Shown in pieces: positions 34,921 to 43,839 of a stretch of DNA of 64,000 nucleotides. The stretch spans positions 1-64,000 of the forward strand of contig JAUIAY010000011.1 in the NCBI GenBank assembly GCA_030425285.1, in the 5' to 3' direction. Positions within the stretch are counted from its first letter, which is position 1; every line of letters begins with the position of its first letter. The stretch is from Bacteroidia bacterium. GTDB taxonomy: Bacteria > Bacteroidota > Bacteroidia > Flavobacteriales > Flavobacteriaceae. The position numbers and the translations under genes were made by a program. The notes below the pieces were generated by a model. The model ran no database searches, had not been told where the DNA came from, and worked only from the letters and a program-made list of their open reading frames with translations.

Positions 34921-36077
34921 AAATAAGTATTAGTTGTGTTCAGGAAATGATCTGTCATGGTAGTAACAGAATGGTTTTTTTTAGCATAATCCCTAACGTA
35001 ACTTGACATTTCCAAATACATTTTCTGATCGTTTAACAAATCTAGCAAAATAGATTTAGCCTGACCCGATGAAGACGCAACAAATCCAACTTTATTATTT
35101 GTGAGTACCTGATCTGGATTAAAGCCATAACTCAATATAGGCACACCACGCATCCAACTTTGGATAAACGTATTTGGGAAACCGTCGCCTCCTGGCGCAG
35201 ACGTATTGACAAACACTAAAGCCTTTTCAAAATAACGCAGCGCTTCATCAAAAGACAAGTGCCCTGTGACTGTTACGTTTTTGGGCTTATCTTGTAAAAG
35301 CTGGTTTACATAAGCTTTATCGGCATGACCACCAACCATCACAAATTGGTAAGGTGTGCCCTGCATTTGTCTTGCCAATTCGATAAACAATTCTGGACGT
35401 TTGTGCTTTCCAAAATTGGCACACCATAAAATATGGGTGCGTTCTATTCCCTCTATTTTTTTATCTGGACATGGGTGTCCAGAAATCATAAACGCACTCG
35501 TCTTGCCAAAGTTACGTTTTAGCTCTGTCTTTTGAAATGTGTTTTGAGACAGTACCAAATCCACTTGTCTCATCGCTTTGTTTCTTAACAGGTCACTTAA
35601 TACAGCATTGGCATAAAACACATGGTACTTAAAATAACCAACTGTTTTTTTATCATTACGATCCTTATAACGCCTTCTAAAGAAATTCTTGAAAGGTGCC
35701 AAGTTATCTGTACAAATCCATATCAGTTTAGTAAGGTGCGCTTTTCTATATCTTGCAGATGCCATTAAAATAGGTGACGAGTTTCGCTGTATAATAACAT
35801 CCGGCCGAACTACTTTTAGTTTCCTTAAAAAGGGGTTAATATTCATCCACGCAAACTTTGGCGCTGCTTTAAGCCAATGGATTTCAACACCATCAATTGT
35901 CGTTGTTGTCTCTATTTTTACAGTTATCGTTGTTTGACACACATAGGATACTGAAAATCCCCTGTGAGCCAACTCTTTCGCAAGGTAATTGGCCTGTACC
36001 TCGGCACCTCCTCCGCGTTCGGAAATATGCCAAGGCATTACAAATGCGATCTTCGAGTTTTTATCCACGACCTTCAA
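34917..36077 (-). CDS. Glycosyltransferase family 4 (paralogue of the next gene)
   Basis: 386 residues. The start KIAFVMPWHISERGGGAEVQ is the GT4 acceptor-domain loop. The donor-site motif reads DGFPNTFIQSWMRGVPILSYG, so the usual EX7E is DX7Q, shared with the gene just upstream (36061-37203). Shared segments (ILWCANFGKHKRPE, VTGHLSFDEALRYF) suggest the two arose by duplication. It overlaps the upstream gene by 17 nt and the sulfotransferase gene by 4 nt. Confidence 0.9.
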   Translation of the reverse strand: MKVVDKNSKIAFVMPWHISERGGGAEVQANYLAKELAHRGFSVSYVCQTTITVKIETTTTIDGVEIHWLKAAPKFAWMNINPFLRKLKVVRPDVIIQRNSSPILMASARYRKAHLTKLIWICTDNLAPFKNFFRRRYKDRNDKKTVGYFKYHVFYANAVLSDLLRNKAMRQVDLVLSQNTFQKTELKRNFGKTSAFMISGHPCPDKKIEGIERTHILWCANFGKHKRPELFIELARQMQGTPYQFVMVGGHADKAYVNQLLQDKPKNVTVTGHLSFDEALRYFEKALVFVNTSAPGGDGFPNTFIQSWMRGVPILSYGFNPDQVLTNNKVGFVASSSGQAKSILLDLLNDQKMYLEMSSYVRDYAKKNHSVTTMTDHFLNTTNTYL

Positions 36078-37203
36078 ATATGTTAAGATAAGACTTTAGG
36101 ATTTTAGGGTCTGAAAATTGTGCTTTCGCAAACATTTGAGCGTTCTGACTCATTTTCGAGAGTTGTTCAGGGCTGTCTATCAATTCTTGTAATTTTATTA
36201 TCAATTGATTCAAATCGCCTTCAGAGCAATACCCAATATTCTGTTTTTCCATCCAATTGTTGGGATTATGGTGCAATGATAAAACGACTACACCATTTAA
36301 CCAACTTTGTATGTAAGCATTTGGTAAACCATCGGCAAATGGTTTGCTTGTATTAATATAGATTTTCGCTCTTTGGTAATATTGAAAAGAATGTTCAAAA
36401 TCTACTTTGCCAATCATCTTAATAGCATTGGCTCTAGCCAATTCACCAATCGTTTCTTCATAAGTTTTGTCTTTAGAACCACCAGCTATTTCAGCCTTCC
36501 AATCTTTCAAATCACACTTTTGAATAGTTTCAATAAAACACTCTGGCTGTTTAGCTATAGATAAATTGGCAAACCATAGCACAAGGTTTTCTTTGCCAAC
36601 AACTGTTTTAGAAGTATTAAAAAAATAGCTTGGAAGTACCTGACCTGATTTTCTCAAATTATTTTTAGTGGCTTGCCGCTGTTGCTCCGACTGATTAATC
36701 ACTTTATGCGCCATTTTCATACCTTTATTAATGAAACGGTCTTCGTAAGATTTAAGAGGTGTTAATGTCAACTTCTTTAAGAGGTTCTTGTTAGAGCTCC
36801 ATATACGCTTGGTATTTTTATAAAATTCAGCACTATCCTCTCCATTGGTTCCCCAAACATAAGTCACCTTATTGGATTTAGCATAGATACCAGCAACATA
36901 TTGTAACACACTTCGTCCCCTTACATAAATGGCATCAGGTTGTATTGTTTCAAGAATCGTTTTGTAATTGGTCATTGTTTTTTTCCAAGCCAACATCCCT
37001 TTTTTAGACGGAATCCAGTGAAAATTAATACCGTCAACAACTTGCGTAAAAGGTTTGGAACGGTCTTTAGTTTGGGCGACATAGTGCACTTCAATCCCAA
37101 TGGAACTAAATCCGTGGGTTAAATTGTGTAATTGTACCAAAGTCCCATTAATTGGCGCTGTTTTATCAAGAAGATAGGCCTGAGCCAAAATAGCAAGTTT
37201 CAT
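36061..37203 (-). CDS. Glycosyltransferase family 4 (paralogue)
   Basis: 380 residues of GT-B type starting MKLAILAQAYLLDKTAPING. The donor motif DGLPNAYIQSWLNGVVVLSL has Asp and Gln in the EX7E positions, as in its neighbour. LVLWFANLSIAKQPECFIE and MIGKVDFEHSFQYYQRAK align by eye with the neighbour's equivalents. Specificity is unknown. A 22-nt gap separates it from the second sulfotransferase gene. Confidence 0.9.
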   Translation of the reverse strand: MKLAILAQAYLLDKTAPINGTLVQLHNLTHGFSSIGIEVHYVAQTKDRSKPFTQVVDGINFHWIPSKKGMLAWKKTMTNYKTILETIQPDAIYVRGRSVLQYVAGIYAKSNKVTYVWGTNGEDSAEFYKNTKRIWSSNKNLLKKLTLTPLKSYEDRFINKGMKMAHKVINQSEQQRQATKNNLRKSGQVLPSYFFNTSKTVVGKENLVLWFANLSIAKQPECFIETIQKCDLKDWKAEIAGGSKDKTYEETIGELARANAIKMIGKVDFEHSFQYYQRAKIYINTSKPFADGLPNAYIQSWLNGVVVLSLHHNPNNWMEKQNIGYCSEGDLNQLIIKLQELIDSPEQLSKMSQNAQMFAKAQFSDPKILKSYLNIFEGRG

Positions 37204-37225
37204 GTTAAACTTTAATTATTTAGGA

Positions 37226-38299
37226 TTACATCCTTTTCAAAATATACTTATGGAACAACAGTTTGAAGGTTTTAAAAACCCCAATAACTGGTGCGAACGA
37301 CAAAAATATATTTATTATATAATTCAAGGAATGTTTATAGCTATATTTTAGGTTAAGATTTTTTAAATTTATTGTTGTTGACTTTTTATCAGTCGCTTTT
37401 GATAATTCTTCGCCGTAAACATTTTCAATAGTTTCTACAAACTGATCAGACATTAATGACTTGTATTTATTCACATTATTGACCAAGAGCTCATTGGCTC
37501 CTTTTTTAGTACCTGATTGACTTTCCTTGATTCTTAACTTCGATAAATCAAAATTATCATCAATATTCAGAAAGCTAGACACCTTTTTGAAAAAGCTATT
37601 AGAATCTCCTAAAACCTCTTCATAGTTCACCTCTATATAATCAATGTCTTTCTCTTGAAATACGTGTCGCGTTTTTGTAATATTCTTGATACACACACCA
37701 ACTCGTTTCAACAACAACTGATTGTCTTTTTTACTAAAACGTTTCCAGGCCTCATTCAATTGGGTTTTGGAAATAAAGTTATAATGCCTAAATGTGAATT
37801 TATCTTGAGATAATGCAATATCGATAGGATGACGTGTCAATAAAATATACTTAGCTTTCGGGAAGTGCTTTATCAGCAATTTAATGTCATTGATATGTTG
37901 AGGCGATTTATCTCCTAACCATTTTAGGTCTGCATCCGATTTTCCAAAAACTTTAGCATGATGATAAAGTAATCCTGTATAAACCGATTGAAAATCATAA
38001 GCATCAAGACTCTCGAACCATTTGGACTCCTCCAGTTTTGAAATGTCAGCATTTTCAAATCCGCCTTTACGAAGATCCAATGTTGTTAGATTCTCGTGAG
38101 TATTATAAAATCGTTTAAAGTTTTTCCGATTGCCAAGATTACCAAATGCATCAACGTTTTTTAGTACCGATAACAAAGAACCATATTCACGTTCAGGTAT
38201 GCCGATCGCTTTATGTGTATTCAACATTTGCCGTAACATGGTACTTCCAGAACGTGCATTACTGATAATGAAAACTAAATTATTCCTATTAATTGACAT
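37226..38299 (-). CDS. Sulfotransferase family protein (second of two)
   Basis: 357 residues with the PAPS 5' loop FIISNARSGSTMLRQML and the 3'-phosphate motif YILLTRHPIDIALSQDKF, plus an intervening helical segment typical of cytosolic and Golgi-type sulfotransferases. It is not closely similar to the other sulfotransferase of the locus, so the polymer is probably sulfated at two positions or on two sugars. The last 50 residues are hydrophobic (YIINIFLSFAPVIGVFKTF) and may associate with the membrane. Confidence 0.88.
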   Translation of the reverse strand: MSINRNNLVFIISNARSGSTMLRQMLNTHKAIGIPEREYGSLLSVLKNVDAFGNLGNRKNFKRFYNTHENLTTLDLRKGGFENADISKLEESKWFESLDAYDFQSVYTGLLYHHAKVFGKSDADLKWLGDKSPQHINDIKLLIKHFPKAKYILLTRHPIDIALSQDKFTFRHYNFISKTQLNEAWKRFSKKDNQLLLKRVGVCIKNITKTRHVFQEKDIDYIEVNYEEVLGDSNSFFKKVSSFLNIDDNFDLSKLRIKESQSGTKKGANELLVNNVNKYKSLMSDQFVETIENVYGEELSKATDKKSTTINLKNLNLKYSYKHSLNYIINIFLSFAPVIGVFKTFKLLFHKYILKRM

Positions 38300-38313
38300 G
38301 TACTGATTGGTAT

Positions 38314-39267
38314 TTAATTTTGATTTGTTCGCTTTAAAATCTTCAAAATATCCCCTACGAAAGTCTGGCTAAAGACTTTAGAACCTTCAGCGTTTAAATG
38401 TGTTGCATTATGAAACCAGTCGATTTTTGAATTGCCATACCAATTAGTGTAATCCAGAAAATAAACATGATTGTATTTTGATGCAATGACTTCCATATTA
38501 GTCAGAATTTTTTCCTTGCCTTCAATAATGTCATTAGCACTATCATGTTCTGGTGCATAAACTACGCACAGCACTTTCCCAAACTCTTTTGCCATTTCAG
38601 CTTCTTCTTCAATGTAGGTTGTTGCATTATTTATATCCGCTTCGGAAATTGTTTTGGATTCAATAGCAATGTTTCCATCCCATACACTTTCGAAAGCTCT
38701 AAAGCCTTTATATTTGGTATAGTCATCTTCTGAATGCGATACATTAGACATCCATCCTTTTAAGGCATATTTATAATAGCCATGAAATTTATACAATGGA
38801 ACATATCTATCTTTCCAGAGGTTTTCATCCAATGGCTTTAAGTTTGAAAACACAGCTTCATTTTTCAGATAAGGAAAAAACTTATACTTTTTGAAAATTC
38901 CATCATTACGCTTTGAAAATTCCAAAGCACCAATAACATGTACAATACATTCCACATTATCTTGAGACGATATTGCAGGTTCCCACAAAGCACGTTGCAT
39001 GATATAATCGGCTCCTGAAAGTCCGACAACTCTTGTTTTCAGATTAGTAAGGGACTCTATCTCCTTTACGTCAAAATGATTCCACGCTCTGGATGATCCT
39101 AAAACGAGAAGTTTCTCATCTAATTTTTGATCATATAATAGATTTAAATCTTTGTAATCGTCATCATTCAATGTTGAAAGCCCTCTTAAAGCCAGCATAT
39201 CCAACACCAGGAAAACCACAGATAAAACTGTGACAAAAAGAGCGGTATGGATTATAAATCGTTTCAT
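38314..39267 (-). CDS. Membrane-anchored SGNH-like protein paired with MBOAT acyltransferase
   Basis: 317 residues with an N-terminal transmembrane anchor (about 5-28) and a periplasmic domain. LLVLGSSRAWNHFD contains the G-S-S nucleophile region of SGNH/GDSL-like hydrolases, and DWFHNATHLNAEGSKVF contains the Asp-x-x-His and the later His block. Such proteins, like AlgJ/AlgX/DltD, accept an acyl group from an MBOAT partner and place it on the polysaccharide. The MBOAT gene is 3 nt upstream. The assignment rests on motif and pairing. Confidence 0.82.
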   Translation of the reverse strand: MKRFIIHTALFVTVLSVVFLVLDMLALRGLSTLNDDDYKDLNLLYDQKLDEKLLVLGSSRAWNHFDVKEIESLTNLKTRVVGLSGADYIMQRALWEPAISSQDNVECIVHVIGALEFSKRNDGIFKKYKFFPYLKNEAVFSNLKPLDENLWKDRYVPLYKFHGYYKYALKGWMSNVSHSEDDYTKYKGFRAFESVWDGNIAIESKTISEADINNATTYIEEEAEMAKEFGKVLCVVYAPEHDSANDIIEGKEKILTNMEVIASKYNHVYFLDYTNWYGNSKIDWFHNATHLNAEGSKVFSQTFVGDILKILKRTNQN

Positions 39268-39270
39268 CTC

Positions 39271-40701
39271 TTAAAATTGAAAGTAAATGAATGAATTGGC
39301 CTCATTTGGCATAAATAAAATTATAAGCAATACAATAATACCATAAAAAATCTGCCTAACACTTCTTGGCCAAATCATTATAGCTTGCAGCGTATGTACA
39401 CGTTTTCTTCCAAACCATTCCATCATTACCAATCCCAAAATCAGTATGATTAAGATTATAGGATAAAGTATTTCTCCTGAATTAGCACTGCCAATTAATG
39501 TGATATAGTTCAAACTGTCAGCTAATGAATTTGATCTAAAAAAAATCCAAGCCAAGCACGTTAGCACAAAGGTCAATCCTATCTGTAAAAACTCCTTGAG
39601 ATTAGGCAATCTCTTATTGTATGCTACAATTTCGATATGGTTTCTATTATTGCTCGTAAGCAACAAAGGCAAAAAAAACAGAGCATTTAAGAAACCCCAA
39701 ATCACAAAGGTCCAATTCGCACCATGCCAAAACCCACTAACCAAAAAAATGATAAACGTGTTTCTTACCTTCATCCATTTACCACATCTACTACCACCTA
39801 AAGGAATGTAAAGATAATCTCTAAACCAGGTTGATAATGAAATATGCCAACGTCTCCAAAATTCAGCAATATCTCTTGAAAAATAAGGCGTTGCAAAATT
39901 CTGCATCAAATTGAATCCGAAAAGTTTAGCTGTTCCAATAGCGATATCAGAATATCCTGAAAAATCGCCATAAATCTGAAATGCGAACAAAACCGCCCCA
40001 AGGATTAAAGTCGGACTGCTATAATCTTGAGGTGCTTCAAAGATTTGGTTTACATAAACCGCACAATTATCAGCAATGACCATTTTTTTGAATAAGCCCC
40101 AGAGTATTTGACGCATGCCATCTGTAGCCAAATCATAACTGAATTTTCGTTTAACCTTGAATTGCGGCAATAAGTTTGAAGCCCTTTCTATTGGTCCAGC
40201 AACCAATTGCGGGAAGAAGCTAACGTACGCAAAAAACTGAATCCAATTATGTGTGGGTTTCATTTTCTTCCTGTAAACATCAATAGTGTAACTCATGGTC
40301 TGAAACGTATAGAAACTAATCCCTACCGGAAGAATAATCTGCAACGATGAGATTTCCATATGGATACCAATGGAATCAAATGCAGCCTTAAAGTTTTCGA
40401 TAAAAAAATTGTAATACTTAAAATACCCTAAAAAGCCAAGATTTACCAATACGCTGGCCATTAAGAGTAATTTTCGTTTGCGCTTTTCGGTTGCTTTGTC
40501 CAGTAACAATCCAATGTTATAATCGATAAGCGAGCTGAAAACAATAAGACTTAAAAAACGCCAATCCCACCAACCATAAAATACATAGCTTACAACCAAT
40601 AATAAAATATTCTGTAACTTAAGGTTGTTATTGAACACAAACCAGTACAGTACAAATACGGTTGGTAAAAAGATTAAGAATTCAAAGGAATTAAATAACA
40701 T
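39271..40701 (-). CDS. MBOAT family O-acyltransferase (AlgI-like)
   Basis: 476-residue polytopic membrane protein of the AlgI/DltB type. The conserved blocks PVGISFYTFQTMSYTIDVYR, VAGPIERASNLLPQF, FSGYSDIAIGTAKLFGFNL, FWRRWHISLSTWFRDYLY and the catalytic-His segment VSGFWHGANWTFVIWG are all present. It would move acyl groups, usually acetyl, across the membrane for polysaccharide O-acylation by the SGNH-like partner encoded 3 nt downstream. Length and motifs are complete. Confidence 0.95.
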   Translation of the reverse strand: MLFNSFEFLIFLPTVFVLYWFVFNNNLKLQNILLLVVSYVFYGWWDWRFLSLIVFSSLIDYNIGLLLDKATEKRKRKLLLMASVLVNLGFLGYFKYYNFFIENFKAAFDSIGIHMEISSLQIILPVGISFYTFQTMSYTIDVYRKKMKPTHNWIQFFAYVSFFPQLVAGPIERASNLLPQFKVKRKFSYDLATDGMRQILWGLFKKMVIADNCAVYVNQIFEAPQDYSSPTLILGAVLFAFQIYGDFSGYSDIAIGTAKLFGFNLMQNFATPYFSRDIAEFWRRWHISLSTWFRDYLYIPLGGSRCGKWMKVRNTFIIFLVSGFWHGANWTFVIWGFLNALFFLPLLLTSNNRNHIEIVAYNKRLPNLKEFLQIGLTFVLTCLAWIFFRSNSLADSLNYITLIGSANSGEILYPIILIILILGLVMMEWFGRKRVHTLQAIMIWPRSVRQIFYGIIVLLIILFMPNEANSFIYFQF

Positions 40702-40703
40702 AC

Positions 40704-41855
40704 TTATAAAATATCTTTGTACACTTCTAAGGTTTGCTTTGCTATATTATGCCAAGTAAGTTGTTTCACTGAAGCTTTCACCTCGTCGCTTTTCGTTTTA
40801 ATACTCTCACGGCTATTGTAAAGCTCTATAATTTGGTCGGCTATTGCTTTTGGTGTTTCATTGTGCATAATCCAACCCGAATTGCCTTCTTTTATAATAT
40901 CAATAACGCCGTGTTTTTTTCCTACAAAAATTGGTATCCCACAAGCTAAAGCATCTGCAGCTGCATTTCCAAAAGATTCCACATAAGATGTTGATACATA
41001 GACATCACTGCTTCTGTAAGCATTAATAAGTTCTGAATATGGTTGAGGCATGTTAAAATTAGCCTTATTGGGTATTCTTCCAGCTAAAATCACACGTTCT
41101 GAAACATTAAATTTTTCAGCTAGTTGTCCAAGATTTTCTTTTGGGCCAACACAAAGGCATTTGATCTTCTTAAACTCTTTTAAATGCTGTAAGGCTTCAA
41201 ATAAAAGCTCCATACGCTTAATAGGACGATTTCTACCTACAGTAATCAAAACAAAATCATCTGGTGCTAGACCAAGTTTGGATCGTAAATCTTGAAAAGG
41301 TACGGCATTGATTTCATCTACAAAAATCCCATTTGGGATGACTTTTATATGCTCTTCTTTTGCTCCCAATTGCAATAAATCATTCTTGTTGATTTGACTA
41401 ACCGCAATGATTTTATTCGCTTTGGCAATTGAAATATCAAGCTTCTTTTTAGTTTCCTGTTGCAATTGAGCACCATAACCAATAGACTCTACCACTTGCA
41501 CATCAGACCCTCTTGAATGAACTACAACAGGCAAGTTGAATTTTTCGGAGAGTTGTACGGCCTCGTAACCTCCACCATGCAACATTGGCCCATGTAACAC
41601 ATTGATCCTGTTATCTTTAATCATTTTTTTTTGATTCTGTTGTATCAAAAAAGGTGTAAAAACAGAAAAGCTTTTAGCACGATGACAAGGATACGGATAG
41701 CTAAAGTTTTTTGGTATTTCAGGCATCGTACTACAAGCTACCGCAGAAGACACATTTTCTAGTTTGTGCAACTCCTTTGCCAAGTTATGCACAGCGATTT
41801 CCATGCCTCCTAAACGTGGGTAATGATTAGCCGTTATGAAACCAACATTAATCAT
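40704..41855 (-). CDS. Glycosyltransferase family 4
   Basis: 383 residues, GT-B. The acceptor loop GFITANHYPRLGGMEIAVHN and the donor-domain segment LITVGRNRPIKRMELLFEAL are canonical. The EX7E region reads YVESFGNAAADALACGIPIF, with Asp at the last acidic position. It overlaps the deacetylase gene by 8 nt and lies 2 nt before the MBOAT gene. Specificity is unknown. Confidence 0.92.
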   Translation of the reverse strand: MINVGFITANHYPRLGGMEIAVHNLAKELHKLENVSSAVACSTMPEIPKNFSYPYPCHRAKSFSVFTPFLIQQNQKKMIKDNRINVLHGPMLHGGGYEAVQLSEKFNLPVVVHSRGSDVQVVESIGYGAQLQQETKKKLDISIAKANKIIAVSQINKNDLLQLGAKEEHIKVIPNGIFVDEINAVPFQDLRSKLGLAPDDFVLITVGRNRPIKRMELLFEALQHLKEFKKIKCLCVGPKENLGQLAEKFNVSERVILAGRIPNKANFNMPQPYSELINAYRSSDVYVSTSYVESFGNAAADALACGIPIFVGKKHGVIDIIKEGNSGWIMHNETPKAIADQIIELYNSRESIKTKSDEVKASVKQLTWHNIAKQTLEVYKDIL

Positions 41856-42840
41856 CTTGAACTATGTTTTTAATTTCTGAAAGTCCGACAGAATAAGAAC
41901 TCTCTAGAGATGTAAACCACTTGAAATAGGAATCCAATCTTGAGAGCATGGTTTCAATAGCTGATGCTTCCAAGCTATACGGACTAGCCCCTAATTCAAA
42001 TTCATTACTATGGAACATCATACACAAAAACACATCTTTCCCTTGTGCCTTTTTTATCAGGGCTTCGGTAATCGCTTTCATCGTCCCAAAATTGGCATAG
42101 GTTGGCCGTAACCAAATCGGTTTTGAAAAATTTGTAGTATAATTAAAAAGAATATGTTGGTAAGATTTCTGAAGTTTAATCTTCCGCTTTAACCCTAGCG
42201 GAACGTTTAGAAGTTTCTTGTTGTATATGGTTACTGGAACCTGTAAGACATTCATATCCCCTTTTTTCCGATAGTCGGTTTTGGAGGGAAAATACGGTTG
42301 ATAAGGCGCTCCAAAATAATTCACATGTGTTTTGGCTTTACTATGACTGTGGCTGTTGTCAGGGGTCACTGAACTATCTACCCAATAGCCTAAATTTTCC
42401 AAAAAACTCAAAGAATGTTCACCAATTCCGAAGCGACCAGCTCTAAATGATCTTGGTTGATACCCAAAAGTTGTTGTAAAAAGTTGTGTCAGATTCCGTA
42501 ACTTTTCGCACTCTATTTCTGGCTTGTAATTACATTGGAATGCCTTGGTATTGTCGGTGTCAAAATCGGCTTCGGGTTCTATGAACTCAGCATGTAAATG
42601 TGTTCCTAATTCGACACGATCTCCAAAACTCTTGAGTATTTGCACCGACTTTGTATCTGAAATGACTTCAGGACTCAATAAATAGGTTGGTCTAATTTGA
42701 TAAGTATCGAAAAGCGGTTGTAGCTTATTGACCAATCCATTATACATATTTTCGAATTGCAATGGTTGCTTGACCTTCCATTTTGCACCTTTATCACATT
42801 CGGTATCAATTGTAACTGCAAGATGTAACTTTGATGTCAT
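41848..42840 (-). CDS. Polysaccharide deacetylase-like (NodB-fold) protein
   Basis: 330 residues without signal peptide, so cytoplasmic. The NodB-homology features are the opening LHLAVTIDTECDKG (catalytic Asp-Thr), VELGTHLHAEFIEP with the H-x-H pair in the place of the zinc-binding H-x3-5-H, and SFRAGRFGIGEHSLSFLENL as motif 3. It may deacetylate an N-acetylated sugar on a lipid-linked or nucleotide form, which could expose an amine for the sulfotransferases or acyltransferases of the locus. That link is inference. Confidence 0.82.
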   Translation of the reverse strand: MTSKLHLAVTIDTECDKGAKWKVKQPLQFENMYNGLVNKLQPLFDTYQIRPTYLLSPEVISDTKSVQILKSFGDRVELGTHLHAEFIEPEADFDTDNTKAFQCNYKPEIECEKLRNLTQLFTTTFGYQPRSFRAGRFGIGEHSLSFLENLGYWVDSSVTPDNSHSHSKAKTHVNYFGAPYQPYFPSKTDYRKKGDMNVLQVPVTIYNKKLLNVPLGLKRKIKLQKSYQHILFNYTTNFSKPIWLRPTYANFGTMKAITEALIKKAQGKDVFLCMMFHSNEFELGASPYSLEASAIETMLSRLDSYFKWFTSLESSYSVGLSEIKNIVQDD

Positions 42841-42843
42841 TTC

Positions 42844-43836
42844 CTATTCATTTTTATCGATTCGCATATAATGCATTCGGTGATTGATTTCTTCTGGAAC
42901 TTTAAAACTTAAATCAATAATATGAATCATTGCACTTGATGTTGACTCTGATATTTTATAGCCATTAGCCACAAATACTGGAGTTAATTCTCCAAAATTA
43001 TTATGAGTACAATTGATCTTATATAATGAAGAATCGCTAACCACCAATTTTGTAGCATATTTCAACATCTTGTCTGCATATTCGTTAGAATTTTCTGCAC
43101 AAATCAAATCAACAATAAACAATTTATCTTTTTCATATTTAATTACCATGACCCCTTTGATAGACTTGTTACTATCGAAAGCGCCATATATATAATAATC
43201 GCCTGTGGTTTCAGCCAACCTCCACGACATATATTCTTGTGATTTACAAAAAAAAATCTTTGGTTTTGTATTCTCTTTTTTCAGAAAAAAGCAATATTCA
43301 TTTATTGTTATTTTTTCAACATTAAGGTTTTGGGGCAATTTAAGATTTGTAATTTTTTTGATAAAAAAATTATATACTCCAGTCAATTTGTGATTATACT
43401 TTATTTTCTTCACAGCCTTATAGGCATAAAAAAAATCGTCAAATCCAAGTTTAATAAATGCCTTTCGAGATTTGCTATTACCAGTCCCATAATAAAAAGC
43501 AATGTTTGATTGTATGCAAAAAACACTGATGTGTTTAAGTAATTTTTCAAACAGACCTAATCGCCTGTAATCTTTATGGGTAGCGCCATCAGCTAGTAAA
43601 GCCGTTCTATACACTTTGCCATTTATTACCATCTCATTTATTATAATTTGCAATGTAGAAATGCAAATGGTATTATCAAAAATACAGAACGTATATTCCT
43701 CTATATTTTCGGATTGCTCAATGTTGTGCTTCCAATGGTAATATTCATAACCCTTATTGAAACTTGTCTGCAGTAAGTCTAAAACACTTTGAATTTCAGT
43801 TTCAGAGCTCTTATCAAGCAGTTTTACGTTATACAT
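42844..43836 (-). CDS. GNAT-family N-acetyltransferase-like protein
   Basis: 330 residues. The N-terminal half is a GNAT fold with the acetyl-CoA-binding segment ALLADGATHKDYRRLGLFEKL (R-x-x-G-x-x-like) and FYYGTGNSKSRKAFIKLGF. The C-terminal half is a second divergent domain that may be another GNAT lobe. It probably acylates an amino sugar. Neighbours lie 3 nt away on both sides. The segment is especially rich in A/T-ending codons compared with the GT genes beside it. Confidence 0.8.
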   Translation of the reverse strand: MYNVKLLDKSSETEIQSVLDLLQTSFNKGYEYYHWKHNIEQSENIEEYTFCIFDNTICISTLQIIINEMVINGKVYRTALLADGATHKDYRRLGLFEKLLKHISVFCIQSNIAFYYGTGNSKSRKAFIKLGFDDFFYAYKAVKKIKYNHKLTGVYNFFIKKITNLKLPQNLNVEKITINEYCFFLKKENTKPKIFFCKSQEYMSWRLAETTGDYYIYGAFDSNKSIKGVMVIKYEKDKLFIVDLICAENSNEYADKMLKYATKLVVSDSSLYKINCTHNNFGELTPVFVANGYKISESTSSAMIHIIDLSFKVPEEINHRMHYMRIDKNE

Positions 43837-43839
43837 GGT

